From Glandiceps talaboti (lineage: Eukaryota > Hemichordata > Enteropneusta > Spengelidae): DNA of 64,000 nucleotides. A program made the translations under genes and the position numbers. How positions within the stretch are numbered: the stretch's first letter is position 1; every line of letters begins with the position of its first letter. The stretch is from positions 3,133,142-3,197,141 of the forward strand of contig NC_135565.1 in NCBI RefSeq assembly GCF_964340395.1, in the 5' to 3' direction. Below, one piece after another: positions 13,385 through 26,945 of this stretch. The notes beneath the pieces are model-generated. The model was not told the DNA's origin. It saw only the letters and a list, made by a program, of their open reading frames with translations, and did no database searches.

Positions 13385-13765
13385 AAGGGTGACGCTATTA
13401 ATTTCTCTTCTCATTACCCGACGGACCCACATTTTCAGCTCCGACGTAAAAACAATGTATATTTAGTTTCGCCTGCCCTTTAGTATTTTCTGGTGTCTGG
13501 ACTGTCGACGTCATCTACAGTCATGGCAGCAGCGACGACAATTATTCATGAACAGAGCATTCAAGTAGGAGGCGTGAGAACGTGTGACAATTGTGTAGAG
13601 TAGCTGAGAAAGAGCTTGTTACCAGGAAACCAATAATAAGGAGATAGAGAGGAGGCAGAGAAACATGAAGAGGAATTTTTTATTTTTTGGGAAAAGAAAT
13701 CGCCAATAAAACCCATAGTTGCTCAAAAAAAATAATGAGAAACATTTAGAAATAAGGTCACCCTT
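13385..13765. mobile_element. Possible MITE in the last NRIP3 intron
   Basis: The left end AAGGGTGAC...TTCTCATTA is matched by the reverse complement of the right end over about 35 bp with several mismatches. The interior has no long frame. Target duplication is not clear. Confidence 0.4.
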
Positions 13766-13871
13766 GTCATTAAAATATCAATGACGTCATTGCCATGCAG
13801 GCCTTGTAGTTGGTACATGTGATTAGTTAAATGTGTATTTATTTTTTTAAAATATTTGTTTTTTCTTTAAG

Positions 13872-13964
13872 GCGATTGTGGACCTTGACCGTCAAGTATT
13901 GATTATTGGACAACAAGAAATTCGCTTGATGTCAGAGAAAGAAATTCCTGATAAATACCAATAA
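13872..13964 (+). CDS. NRIP3: NRIP2/3-like protein, last coding exon
   Basis: Seen: acceptor TTTTCTTTAAG ending at 13871; 30 codons AIVDLDRQVLIIGQQEIR then MSEKEIPDKYQ and a TAA stop at 13962-13964. The pattern I..LD...LI.G followed by an EIP tail fits the C-terminus of NRIP3. The five exons together encode 174 residues covering the complete retropepsin-like domain. A possible MITE (13385-13765) lies about 100 bp upstream in the intron. The 3' UTR probably runs about 960 bp to the poly(A) signal at 14927. Confidence 0.88.
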   Translation, partial: AIVDLDRQVLIIGQQEIRLMSEKEIPDKYQ

Positions 13965-14926
13965 TCCTGCAGACAATACATATTTATGTTATTGTTCTCT
14001 CTCATCTCGAATAACCACATTAATATTATCTAAGTCCTCACCTGTACTTTACCAACATAATAACCACTACTGTTATACTATATATTCTACTATGTGTACT
14101 ATTAGGTGTTTCACTTTCATATGGCGTTGTTTTACAGTGACACATTATTTTACTTAATGAAAAACTGACAATCACCATTGGATAAAATTAAAAATGACGT
14201 AATGTCTTCACTCTAGAATATTATTACGTCATAGTTGCACATGCTTTCTAGAGACTCAGTGTTGAAAATAGTGATAACTAACTGGGCATGCCCAGTAAGT
14301 TGAAGTGTTCTAGTTTATTTTTACCCGAAAATGAATTATGATAATCACGGAATTGAAATACAGTTATGGATGTGGATAATTTTATTGTATCATGTTTTCC
14401 TTTGTAATTATTTTGTTTCTTTCATTTGTGTTCTATTCTTGGCAATGCTTGTAAGGTGGTTATTTATTGTGGCGAGGGTTTTAATATGACCAGCGGGTTA
14501 TTTTGATCACATGGTGTTGTTTTTTGTCATATAGATAATGATCAGATTACGACGCTGGAAAGCAAGCTTTGAAGTAACTAGAATAGACACGAAGTAAAAC
14601 AATGACTGCGATAATATAGCTATTGAATGGACAGTTGTTTAATTGTAGTAACAGAATGAACAGTGGTCACATAAGGCAGGTTGTTCTCACATGATCTTGC
14701 AAAGTACCTTTCTGGGGACTTCCCATATTTCTATTATTTTGATTACAGGGTGAGTCATTGCTATCACCCACTTGTGTCATCTACCACATCGAACAACAAC
14801 AGTTTTAGTTTGTTACTATCTTAATAAGCCGATAGCTAGGTTTCCACCGTAGTAAGAATCAACCTATGTAAATCCCACTCACTATATTGTAACTCTGTGT
14901 ATTGATTAAAATACTAAAATCATATG

Positions 14927-14932
14927 AATAAA
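14927..14932 (+). terminator. Candidate poly(A) signal of the NRIP3-like gene
   Basis: AATAAA about 960 bp after the NRIP3-like stop codon. No closer canonical AATAAA was noticed, and no transcript evidence is available, so the 3' end is a guess. Confidence 0.4.
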
Positions 14933-15741
14933 GGGAACCAAACATATCAAATGACTGATTTGGTTGGCATCATTTATTTCTCTTGCTAAGTTACCTCCTA
15001 GAGTTCAGGACGAAAATTCTGTTGTTTTCAAGTAAACCTCTACTATTATAACTGTCAAACGTACTCCCAGTCTCCTCTGCAAATCATGTTGTTACTTGTA
15101 ATAGGTCAAAGCAGAGACGTTATCTTACATTTCTTCTCGTATTTTTGTTTAAAGTCCCAATGTCTGTAACTTAATCATTCATTTAGTTGTGCCTTATAAT
15201 ATGGATCAAACTCTATAAATATCATCACACATTTACAATTTCTTGATAAACTACATACGTCATTTGAAAAATGTTTACACACGGACATCAGGACAGTGTA
15301 CATAGTACCGGTATCAACGACTAGTAGAAAGGTAATGCAACTGATCAGAATGATTGACAAGCATGTTTTATGCAATGTTTGGTAGATTGACAAAAAATAG
15401 TGCAATGTTTGGTAGATTGAGAAAAAATGGTGCAATGTTTATAACTAGGTACAGTAACGACACTGACTGTTGTGTTACTCCGTTAGTTGTCATACCATTC
15501 AGTGATGTGAAAAGGCTAAGATTTCAGATGTTGATGATCGGACTTTTTAGATTAGGGTGAAAGCAATCTGTCCATTTATGTAATACTTTAATCAATCGAA
15601 CTATAAAGGTGTCTAGGACGGTCCTTTCTTTTGGCAGACCGCAACAGAGAATGTCAGCTTGAAGTTTCATACAATATATATAATTTACGGACAAAAACGG
15701 ATACCAAAATAGAATGAAGACAGAAAGACACACGGACAGCC

Positions 15742-16008
<267 letters not shown>

Positions 16009-17410
16009 TAAAACTAAATCAAAGAGTGCAAGAGTCAGTTATCACTCCTAGAACAAAATAAATTGAAAACAAACGACAATGTTCGAAGGAAATGGGTGTA
16101 AATAAAGCAATTGGACCGTATTGTTAAATTGAGAACAATCCTAAATATATGAATTGATGTCAAATATTCAAGCAATCGCCAGCAAATATTTCATAACATT
16201 TTATCATGATAGATTTGAGTTCCTGTGAGATACGAAACTAGTCTGACATTCCAATAGTTTTTGTACACAGTTATTGTGAAATTCACTTTCTGCATTTTTC
16301 ACACGCGTCTGGGGTTTTTGCTGAACAGTAAATGTCTGGAAACTGTTTTATTCTTATAATAAATTGTGAGTATATGTAGCCGATATATATTATTAAATAG
16401 TATCCCTTGCTGAATCCAAGATGCACACAGCCTAGCCTTCTCCCGGCACTCTTTTGGATTGTGCACGATCAACATGGGTTTAGTTATGTATGTGTGTTAT
16501 GTCGTTCGAGAGAAGAAAATACGTTGAAACATGTCAACGTATTATTTACATCATGTAACCATGGAAACGTTATTTCAACTTTAGTAAAGACGAAACCTCA
16601 GATCACGATGGGTGTTGTTGAAAACCACGGTCATTATCCGAACAGGACAATCTACTAACATATTCCAATCAAACTCCTTCTTTCAGGTTCGTCATTCGTA
16701 CGTATATTACATTTTCAGATTTGGATATTGAATGGGGATTGTCAAAATATCACTACCTGGGCAATGTTGGCCTGGATTTTCATTTTATAGCAGGTCTCTA
16801 CTGAAATGAATTATCTGCATTTCCGGATCATAACAAATGCAGCCTCCCTTTACACGAGACCTCCCTCACGTAAAATATAAAAAAAAATCCGACAAAAGAC
16901 AAATTCTAAAATTAATGACAGCTACGTTGCCTTTATTTCGAATAAAAATGGCGAATCGCATATATGAATAGTGATTTGTATATGTATATATGTATATCAG
17001 AATAGTGATTTGTATATGCTTGTATATATCCAACGTTTGATTCATATATAAGTATACATTTATGTTCTCTAGCAAAATGGCATGGAGACGTTCTGCCTAA
17101 TTCAGATAACACAAAATGTTGTATTCATAACAGTCGATTGCGTAAAACCTAAACAATATGATCTAGTATCCTTCAATTTCTTTCCAAAAATGAGATCTTT
17201 GTGGTCATTAAAAGTAAGTCTAGTTTTAGTAAGCCAACTCAGCATCATTTGCAACCTCGTTTTTTATGATATTTTAAAGAGTTTTTTATTTGGTTATATT
17301 CTATCAACTTGTACGTTGAGGCCCTGTCGTTAAAATAGTGGACATTTTTGTTCAAAACTGTTAGTTAACTTTAATTGGCCAACATGTGTGTTTCAGAAAG
17401 CAAAGTTAAT

Positions 17411-17524
17411 TTCAAATCAGTATATAGTAATATGAATACAGAATTCTTCCATTTCTCAACTTGACATTTCAAATTAGTATATAGTACTATGAATACAGAA
17501 TTCTTCAATTTCTCAACTTGACAT
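17411..17524. repeat. 57-bp tandem duplication
   Basis: Two copies of TTCAAAT(C/T)AGTATATAGTA... through TTTCTCAACTTGACAT with four or so differences. Confidence 0.85.
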
Positions 17525-19765
17525 GTTAAATAGAAATATTTGTGTTTAGGAATACAACAGATTCAGTTAAAAGTAAAATCGTTTTTGTTGGACGAGAACT
17601 AAAATGGTTGATCCCTGCAATCCACATAATCTTAAATCAACGTAATCTTAATCCTTCAAGTGGACCTTTATATCCCAAAACGGTTGACATGCCTAATTTA
17701 AGGAAAATTCGATTGTCCCAAACTAGATGAGAGCATAAACGTCAAAATACATTTACCATTCGCTCAAAACAGTCACAGTTTAGTAGTACGCCTTATTAAC
17801 TGTTCTATAGCTTTGTAAGCTCTTAAAGGCAGTATTTTATTTGTTACTAGTCAATTGGGATATAACATATTGTTGACTGATCAAATGTAATCATGTGGTG
17901 AACAGTAAAGATGTTTCTAGTTTGCGGACAATAAATCTAGCCATGTCATTATAAGACAGTCTTCCTATATATCTTTATCTATCTCATTAACGTTCCTATG
18001 TATATATATAACTGACACTTTCAGCTTGGTAAATTATTTTCATAATGCTTCACATTCTATTTTGATCAAAATAAATATTAGTTTGTCAAAGTTCAAGATT
18101 GACAAGTATGCTATTGTTGCTGCTAAGTATCACATATCCACCCATAATCCAATTTATAAGTGTTATTTTGGGAATGTTGACTCTATTTCTTAATAAATTG
18201 CAACCATTAAATATTTCAGCAGTGCACTCAACGCAACAACCCATCCTTATAGACCTCTGAGGAATTTTCCGCGACTTGTTTTTCATCATTGATATCGATA
18301 CCTTTGATTTTTGTTGTTGGGGAATGCGTGCACATATGCTGTCAAGTCTTGCCTGGCGTCCCATGGCGTGTGATGATTGGATTTTGTTTGTATGGGGTAG
18401 AATATAGTCACAGCAGGCAACACTGTCATGACACAGAATATATTAACAACTAGCGGGATGGAAGCTGACTTCTTAACTACTTAATAAATTCAATTACAAG
18501 GAATACAAACATCGGGGAGACTAACGTTCATTACAGTAACTTCAGATTCGATTAAAATTCCGAACCAAGACATAGTTAGTGAAAGTTGCCAACACAATTT
18601 ACAATTTACATTGAAGATTTCCCTGTCAATTTAGACTGTTTAATTAAAGAATCACACCAGAACGAGATAAACCACGCTATCTAAACAACTAATATCAACT
18701 GAGGCGGCACAAAAGCTAAGAGGGGAGAGCGTTGTGATGATGGACTTCGTTCACAGTATGTGTTAACGAAGTGTTGCCAGCTGTTCACAAGTTGGCGTGG
18801 GATAGGATCGATACCGAACGGGATATCTCGATGTTGTGGCGGTAAACCTGACAACAACACCCGGTAAATTGAACATCTAAGAAACGTCAGACTACAGCTG
18901 CCTGGCTGCACGAAGTTCTATGGAATCACACCGCTATACATATGGTATGAGATTGGTGAAATTACAGAAACACTTGCAGTGAATGTAGACTGTATCGCAT
19001 GAACCAATGCGACTAAAAATATACCCTATCCAATTTAAAGTTCATACAACTCACAGCGGCGTATCTCTCCCTGGTCATGCCAAAGACAAGCAAAGCGGTG
19101 AACATCAAAGTAAAGTAATTTTATTAGCCTTTACTTGATTTGAACCAGATTCAGTGATTGGATAAAATTAGCATATATGTAGATTAACCCACGTTAAGAC
19201 ACTGTAGCAGTTGATGAGATACTTAGGATGATTTACCGACTGAAGTGGGACCGAGGACCACTTTTATGACAAACACGTTGTGAATAACACTTCGGTTACA
19301 GCTTGGCCTATTCATGGTTTTATTCCAAGTGTGCTAATTAGTCGGTGGCGTCCAGTACAATATACCAAGTACAGCAATGCAGAGGATCGTTAATAATTGT
19401 TTAAGTGTTCCAGCAACCCATACTATTGATGATATTTTGGGCAATACTAAAATCAAAACATCGCATTCGGTAAACCATACACAAGGTAAGGATGTTGTAT
19501 AGAATATCTGTGTGATGTGATGTGATGTGATGTGATGTGTCAATACTAGTTCTGTACTAGGTGTATAACATACTTACCACTGGGTAGTTTAGTTTATCAC
19601 AACATCCCACTATAAGCCTACATCGTGTACAAGCAAACATGTAGGGAATTGGTTAATAAAAATGCCTGTTTCGTCAATTTTTACTCTCTCCATATTTTTA
19701 CTGTTACTTCCATGTTTTGAGGTAATATTGTGTTTCATATTACATAATATGACATTTTCTTTCTT

Positions 19766-20165
19766 TAGATTAGATTGGATTTGGTTTGATTAAGGCATGT
19801 TTGATTTGATAGTGTAGTAGATTATATACCGATTATACAAGATTAGAAAACGTTAGATTAGCTTCGATCATATTATGTTATATTAGATTATATGAAATTA
19901 GAGAATAATGGACAGTATGTTAGAGTAAATTATATTATATTCAATTTTAATTTATTCGATTATATTAGATTAGAGTATATCATATATTATTTTAGAACAG
20001 GATAGATTAGATGCGATTAAATTGGTTTTAGGTTGGCTTAGGTCGATTGAATTTGATTGGATTGGATTAATTTGATTAGATTAGATTATACCGAACTAGA
20101 TTAGATTGAATTAGATTAGATTCTATTAGATTCTATTAGATTAGATTAGATTAGATTAGATTATA
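19766..20165. repeat. Degenerate (GATTA)n tract
   Basis: About 400 bp of GATTA/GATTG-like pentamers, purest at 20095-20165. A short complementary stretch (AATCTAATCT) occurs near 22005. Confidence 0.75.
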
Positions 20166-21751
20166 ATATATTAGTTAGATTGTTGATGAATTACACGTTA
20201 TGGGAATCGTACTTTATCAATCGTTTATTGTGTCACATCTTGACAGATTTGGACAATTGCCTCACAAAGAACAATTGATGAGACATTCGTATTGACCAAA
20301 CACATTGCAGTATGTACTAATTATTAGACTGGTATCACCATTGGTGACAAGAATTGGTTAAACATTGAATTGAAAAAATATTCATAGCAATTGAGAAACC
20401 AGACTTGTGAGTTGTACACATTGGCCAGATGGTTAAATACGATGTAGTTAAGATCTCTATGACACATACATATTAGTCTCTCTCTCCCACGATACCTGAT
20501 ACAGTCTACACTTATGTTGATTAATTGACAGTCTAAAAGACATCCAACTTCTGCATTTTCCCGCCATTCTGTCTTAACATCTAAGCAATTATCTAATTGG
20601 GAAATCCACCGTATTGCAATCACGTTGACAAGTGTTTGTTGTCAAATTGAGCAAGAATTCGAATTCATCACGTGTGTATCGACTCCAACGGTGAATGTTT
20701 GTAAATTCGTGATTTAAGTGAGTACATTTATTTTGATCAACACAATGAGTGAAGTCAATGCAAGGAAGGAAAGGCTTGTTGTAATATGATCCATTGGGGC
20801 AATTTTAGCGATGAACATCTGCTAAAAGCCTCCACAATATAGGAATTATGTTTTACCGGGTTGACGTTTAATGACCATTTTTGTGGCGAACTGTCAGCTC
20901 TTTGACATCGATACATAGAAGGCCACAACTTATAAACCATGACACTACGGCACCCAGTCCAACAAATTGGCACATAGTAAACACGAATTATCTGCACAAA
21001 TGTTTGTAGTTGTTAAATGAAACAACATAATCAATTTAGATATCACTTTGTTTATCTTCTTAAAAAGTTTACATCACTGGTTAATCTGAGACGGTGACAT
21101 CGAAACGAGAAAGTGTCGCCCGGTTCAACTCTCCGTATTAAACACACAAATGACAATAAACAAAGAATTGTCGAATTCCAGTTAATCTAGTGTGACTAAT
21201 TAAAAGACAATCAACTCATCAACTTATAAAATCGTCTCTATGGTAAAGAAATGAAATAACAAGTACAGTCCCCCTCCTCAAGTTGTTAACGGACCATTAA
21301 GTTTGATATGTCGGCTAAGGGACAGAGTGCGAGGGGATGTATCAAGTTTTGATCACTAAACCAAACTGCAATTCCTTAGGGACAACATAAATATGCTGAC
21401 TACGGAAATGATGTTAACAGGAAACATTCTCTGCATAACTCACTTTTCAGTGAAATACTCTAAAATTACACCAAGTACAGACATTAGTATGATCCTACCA
21501 GATGTGGGAATATAGACACATGTTACACTGTTAGCAGACCCCGGTAAGTGTACGCACTGTTCATAGCAAAACAAACCTTCTTTATACTTCATCTACTTAA
21601 CAATTGTGTTTTTCTTCCTAGCACGTTGCGTTAACTCGCATTCTTATCATCAAAACGTCCGCACAGTGTTTCCCACATGTTCCTAGTCATCCGTTTCTCG
21701 CTGTGATTCAACATCGTGCAGGAATTACCCTCGGGAAATTAGGGAATCACC

Positions 21752-21830
21752 ATGGAGAAATTAGATCTAGGCAAATACTGTATAACTGCATATAATGACA
21801 CATTTACATTAGCTTCAACCATCCTAGCGA
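21752..21830 (+). CDS. Tentative first coding exon of Alx
   Basis: Seen: an ATG in strong context (CACCATGG) followed by 26 open codons (MEKLDLGKYCITAYNDT...), then GTAATT at 21831, a weak donor. Ending there leaves phase 1, which is exactly what the Alx homeobox exon at 23263 needs. Against it: the donor is poor, the peptide shows no motif I can tie to ALX N-termini, and without splicing the frame closes after 28 codons. Alternatives are a non-coding leader, with translation starting at ATG 23283, or a first exon elsewhere. Confidence 0.25.
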
Positions 21831-23262
21831 GTAATTGAAAACAAACAATGTGCTGTCGTGCATTTTGATTAGAGCTGTCATTCCGCTACAGTCTGGTAAA
21901 AATATGAAAACTGCAGGAACCGCTGTGAAAATGACCAAAATGGGGATAATTCTCACCATGAAACGTCTGAACGGTCTACACTAATCCTATCCAATCCAAT
22001 GTAATCTAATCTAAAGATCAAATCTATCCGACCGCAGGCAATCGGAAGGTTCAATCGTTGTAATAAACCAATGCACTACCGTGGCGACAGATTTCGTGTT
22101 ACAGCTTCCCTGTAGCAATACAAGTTACTAGACGATTTAACAGGGATTGAATCAGTCGATCATAATTGTAATGTCCATTGAGAGTATATATCGATTCGTT
22201 GTCAACTATTTAACCTCACAAATGTGCCGATCTCATACCGACATGACGAATCGATTTCGTAAAAGTTGTTAATCACGTGCATTGCACTTGAATTTAACCT
22301 GGGAAAGTATTGAGACTCGGAATGGTTTAGAATCAGTGCCAACACTGTTCTACGTAATTAGTATTTAGCGATTCAGTGTCTATAATTAGTCTGGTTACAT
22401 TCAACACGATGGAATAGTGAACCACATGCATATATGCCTCATACCGAAGTAGAAACATTTTGTAATACCAACAGAAATACAAAGAAGGCAATCAGATGTA
22501 GGCACTTCTGAGAACTTGTAGCCGTCAAGTCCAAGAGTAGATATTATTTATTAATGTTGTAAAATAATGTATTACAAAGTAAACAATGCAAACACAAGAT
22601 ATAGCGAGAACGTTTGGTTAAATCTATCGTGTTGATTTCAATGTCATCACCAGATCACAAACACTTTATTCTGTAAATTTTATTTTCTGTACACTAATAA
22701 ATTAATTCTTTGAGGATTAACAACAAAAAGATCTTTAGAAATAAAGACGTCTCTCGCTAAATAGTTGAACTCTTAATCCTTTCCCGTAACCTGTTGACAA
22801 AGAAAAGTGTTCATTTATTTAAATTTAATGTCAATAAATCGAGATAAAATTTGTCGTTGAAATGTTTGATATATTAACATTATTTCTCGTCATTACACTT
22901 GTTGTTGTGTATTTCACATTTTGTAGCTTTTCAATAATGTTAGAGTCGAATAAAAGTCGTTATGTAAATGAATAAAATGACACCAAGACTTTTGGCTGTC
23001 ATTCTCACTTTTAACAATGTTGAAGTTTGGATTGTTTTTCTCTTGAATTCGGGATTAAGACTGTTAAGGAACTTGACCTTTGAACCGTGAAATGTGCTAA
23101 GGATTCTGATATCTTGCTCATTTTCATTCACTATACAAGATAAAACGGGATGAAGATTGCGTTAGCTTCACACAAGTTAGTCTTGGCCGCTACTCCTCCA
23201 ATGAAGAGATATTCAATCAAATATTACCATGGTAACATGGTATTTTTGTCTTCACTTTCCAG

Positions 23263-23594
23263 ATACAGAAACGGATACAAAGATGACGGAACATAAGGAG
23301 AAAGAGAAACTTATAATGGAGGATAAAAATAATAACAGTGGGGAAGCAGCTGAGGAGGTAGAGGATAATGATAAAGACAGTGTTAGTACTGATCAAGAAG
23401 ACAGCAAAGATGGCGGTATGGAGAACACAGAAAATACAGACACTAATAAAAGAAAGAAAAGACGGAACCGTACAACTTTTACTAGTTTCCAACTTGATGA
23501 GATGGAAAAGGTATTCCAGAGAACTCACTATCCAGATGTATACTGCAGGGAACAACTGGCGTTACGTTGTGATCTAACGGAAGCAAGGGTTCAG
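23263..23594 (+). CDS. ALX: ALX paired-like homeobox protein, exon with homeodomain residues 1-46
   Basis: Seen: acceptor CTTCACTTTCCAG ending at 23262; 110 full codons plus two leading bases (phase 1 in); donor GTAGGT at 23595 (phase 0 out). Residues 1-60 are acidic and low complexity. [14 protein letters not shown] starts the homeodomain, followed by [19 protein letters not shown] and LTEARVQ. Splitting the homeobox after residue 46 (Q46|V47) is the intron position typical of paired-like genes. Family knowledge: ALX1/3/4 proteins are sequence-specific regulators of mesenchyme, skeletal and head development and bind TAAT palindromes as dimers. Cysteine at homeodomain positions 30 and 38 differs from the Ala/Val and Thr usual in vertebrate ALX. 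ATG 23283 could be the start if upstream exons are non-coding. Confidence 0.92.
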
Positions 23595-25144
23595 GTAGGT
23601 TTTACTACTAACACCTGGCAAATAAGCAATTAGACACTTTTCTAATACCATTGTCGTCAAGGGGTGTGCTCATTTACGACAATTCATGTATTACAGTTGA
23701 CGTTGTACACGTACACAAAATGAAACGTAAAATTGGAGACTTGGTTCTCCTTGTTTTACGACACTATCGTGGTAATATGTATCCCTTCACGTCATCTAAT
23801 ATCGAAATTCCCATTTCTGTTTTCTTTCATTTGAAAATGATAATTTTAAAGTATAATTTTGAGATTAAGTCATAAGTGGCGATTGATAACGTGTTTCCTG
23901 TCTAAAGTCTTTTGTATTACACCAAAGTTCAAGAAAGGCGAGAAAATGTGTTCAAAATATATTTGACGAGAAAGAGCTTGATATTAAAGAATTCTATCAT
24001 CTTTAGTTTAAGTATAATTGCAAACCTTCACCCATAACAAGTGGTTCTATCGAAAATAAGTATTTTTGAACTTGACAAAAAGTTGAATAGGTACTAGAAT
24101 TTTTGCTCAATTATTTTTTGATGAGAAAGGCGCTTGATATTAAAGAGTTTGTAAAATGATACCAGTTTAGCAGGGAATAAAAACGTCATAAATATCTAAT
24201 ACGAATATTTTAAAGGATATAAAAATACATAGCAAGGAAAGCGGAATATTAAAGCCGGTGTAATCTTATCATAATACTCCATAAAATACAACTATTCAAT
24301 GAAATAAAATATTTTTGTACCTGACCAATACCACCCAACTTTAATAACGATTTCATAGGTTAATGTGAACTGCAGTTGACCAAGTTACATTTTCTATTGT
24401 GCGTATCTATTCGTTAATGACTATTTGTTTATCACTTGTTTTTTTTCTTTCAATAACTTTTTTAATTTGTTCATATGTGCAGTAATCAAACTCTCCAAAT
24501 TACAAAATGCTAATTTAATGTAAAAAAATATATGTTTTATAAGACTTGTTTTTGACGGGATGAAAAGTGGCGTCGGAAAATATATTGAAGTCGATTTCAA
24601 ATAATGTGTTGTCATGACAGTTTACATTATTAAGAACATCCTGATAGATTGTTATTAGTGAACATAAACAATGTTGTCATCACAATTTCAAACTTAATAT
24701 CAGGGATATGAAAACATGTAAAATACACGTTGTCGTAGTTACTAATGCTGGGGATGAGGTGGGAACGCTACCGATGTAAGGTTGCCAGGAGTTGTTGATT
24801 AATACAATTTAATGTCAATAATTAAAAGATCAGCATATTAATTAAACTGTTGATGTATTAATTTACGAAAACTCGAGATAGCCATTGCAGCTGATGAGAA
24901 ACACTAAAGTGGTAGTTTCGAATTCTAATCACTTCTTATCACTGTATGTGATGAACGAATCCGACAACAGGAATTATTAAATCAAGGTCTGTATCTTTCA
25001 CCATGATAATTTAAAAACACTATCCAAGTATATTATGCACTCTTTATCAGACACATCGGTCTACAACCTACGTGTGGTTATCAAATAAGCAAACAACGTT
25101 AGCGGGACCCTATCCCCCAATACACAAAAAATGTGACTATTTTC

Positions 25145-25580
25145 TCATTTGAGTGTCTGCCATCTTTTTTTGTTTTTCACGTGTAATATTTTAAAAGTAC
25201 CTGCCAGTAGTTGTCCCGTGCACACTTGCCTAGCTTTGGCAAATCTTACTTTGCTGTTGAAGGCACTGAGTACATACAAGAACAAATACGAGATTGATGT
25301 GAACAATGTGATTCCTAGAACAGGAGATAATAATTGCAGGCGTGGAGATTTTGAATAAAAAAGATAACTGATGGCACATTGCTGAGAAAAAACATTACCT
25401 GATGACAGCTACTCGAGAATCTACAACAAAACATAATCTTTGAATCTAAATAAGAACATAACAATACAATTCAGTCGATACTTGGCCTGAGTGCACCTGG
25501 CCTGACTGCACCTGGCCTGACTGCACCTGGCCTGCAACGGCGTTTTGCACCGACCGTCGATCATTGTAACTTTAATCTTT
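25145..25580 (+). repeat. Dispersed repeat family, copy A
   Basis: Shares with 61940-62270 an ordered series of segments: GAGTGTCTGCCATCTT, GATTCCTAG-like, TACCTGA, TCTTTGAATCT-like, ATTCAGTCGATACTTG(G/A)CCTG and TTTTG(C/T)(A/G)CCGACCGT. Copy A has CTGGCCTGACTGCAC expanded to about four units. Short frames in it are not coding. Confidence 0.75.
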
Positions 25581-26340
25581 GTGACGTCAGAGCTAAGCAT
25601 CAGGGTCTGTCTGGTCATGAGAAAATAGCACAAAATACAGCGTCGCTCGTAAAATGGAGATCTCTTACACAGTTGGAAAGTAAATTAACAGGACCATGTT
25701 GGCATGCCAACCATGTCAGTGTACAACTGTCAACAAATGTCGTATGATATTATACAGTCATTTGGCATTCATTCATTCATTCATTCATTCATTCATTCAT
25801 CCATTCTTCACTCGCTCGCTCTCTCACTCACTCACCCACCCACCCACTCTATCAGTTTATAGCGCATGGACAAGCCACTCACACTAACTGCCAAATACTC
25901 TTTCATCACGCAAAGACTTCGTTTCATACGGTGCATGGTACAGCATTACGTCAAATGACAAGTTTTTCACATGGATACAACGTATTGAACTAACACCTAA
26001 CACCTAACTCCGTAAAAACTAAAGCGATATGTATTACTCTTTCGGAATGTCTTTGGACATCTTGTGTGTTGTCAGCTGTATACCAGCTGCAAAACTTGTG
26101 TCGCTAATACCAAGCAAGCAAGCTAACAGTAAGATGTATCTTTCTTGAAACGAAGAAGGAAAAGATCGATTGGCTAAGGCATCATCTTCATTGATCGGAT
26201 TAACTAGATTATATATAATTATATATACGCTTGTACAGACAATGAAGATGTGACTGGTGGAGTCGATATGTTGGTTGGGGAGGGGTTGGCATTGTGTGTG
26301 GAGAAAGTATGGTGGATACGTGCAATTCAGTATGTACGTT

Positions 26341-26384
26341 ACCACCACCACCAACAACACCACCACCATCACCATCACCACCAC

Positions 26385-26442
<58 letters not shown>
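26341..26442. repeat. (ACC)n-(ATC)n trinucleotide repeat
   Basis: ACC/ATCACC units pass into pure (ATC)n. All His, Asp, Ser, Ile or Met runs translated here are artefacts. Confidence 0.96.
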
Positions 26443-26443
<1 letters not shown>

Positions 26444-26654
26444 CTTATTCGATCGACCATTATATCATCAGTTCTTGATTGAATTTGAATGATCTCAATT
26501 GACTCGATAGTGTTCATCGCAATTAATTGTGTCGAGTGGCATTTTAGTTAACGTGGTAGTTCCATTGGCATTCTCTTTCAGGCTTCACTGTGTTCAATGA
26601 AAGTGATTTGATTGTACATGTCTTACTTAATTGCTAACTTAATTTCTCATTATA

Positions 26655-26945
26655 CCTGCTCATGCGGTAGCGATTGTCTGAAGTGTATGCCAATTGTCAG
26701 TGTTACCGTTTCGATTAACTGGAATGTACATAGTGCCATTTGTTTGCTCTTTCGATTGGTCATAAGCTGTACTTATTTTCAATATCATTGATTCAGTTGG
26801 TTGAAATATGTAGGTATTTTAAATTTCACTAATTCGATTGGTAGAAATGTAGAGCTATTTGAATTTCATTGATTCTATTGGTCAAGATGTGTACCGATTG
26901 TCAATCCACTTATTCTATTGGTCGAGATTTGTGCCCGAAACACTT
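26655..26945. repeat. Degenerate ~40-bp repeat rich in ATTGG
   Basis: Six diverged copies (near 26711, 26754, 26800, 26839, 26876 and 26919) of a unit like ATTC(G/T)ATTGGT followed by (A/G)NATGTGTA. Each carries ATTGG, an inverted CCAAT box. Alx intron. Confidence 0.55.

Noticed and set aside
16407-18364. Short frames (for example 16407-16658, 17082-17333, minus 18086-18364) as exons
   Set aside because: No recognisable domain and no matching splice phases with neighbours; frames of this length arise by chance.
23217-23555. Minus-strand frame of 112 codons
   Set aside because: Antisense shadow of the Alx homeobox exon.
26034-26517. Poly-His, poly-Asp, poly-Met, poly-Ser frames
   Set aside because: Translation of an (ATC)n repeat in all frames.
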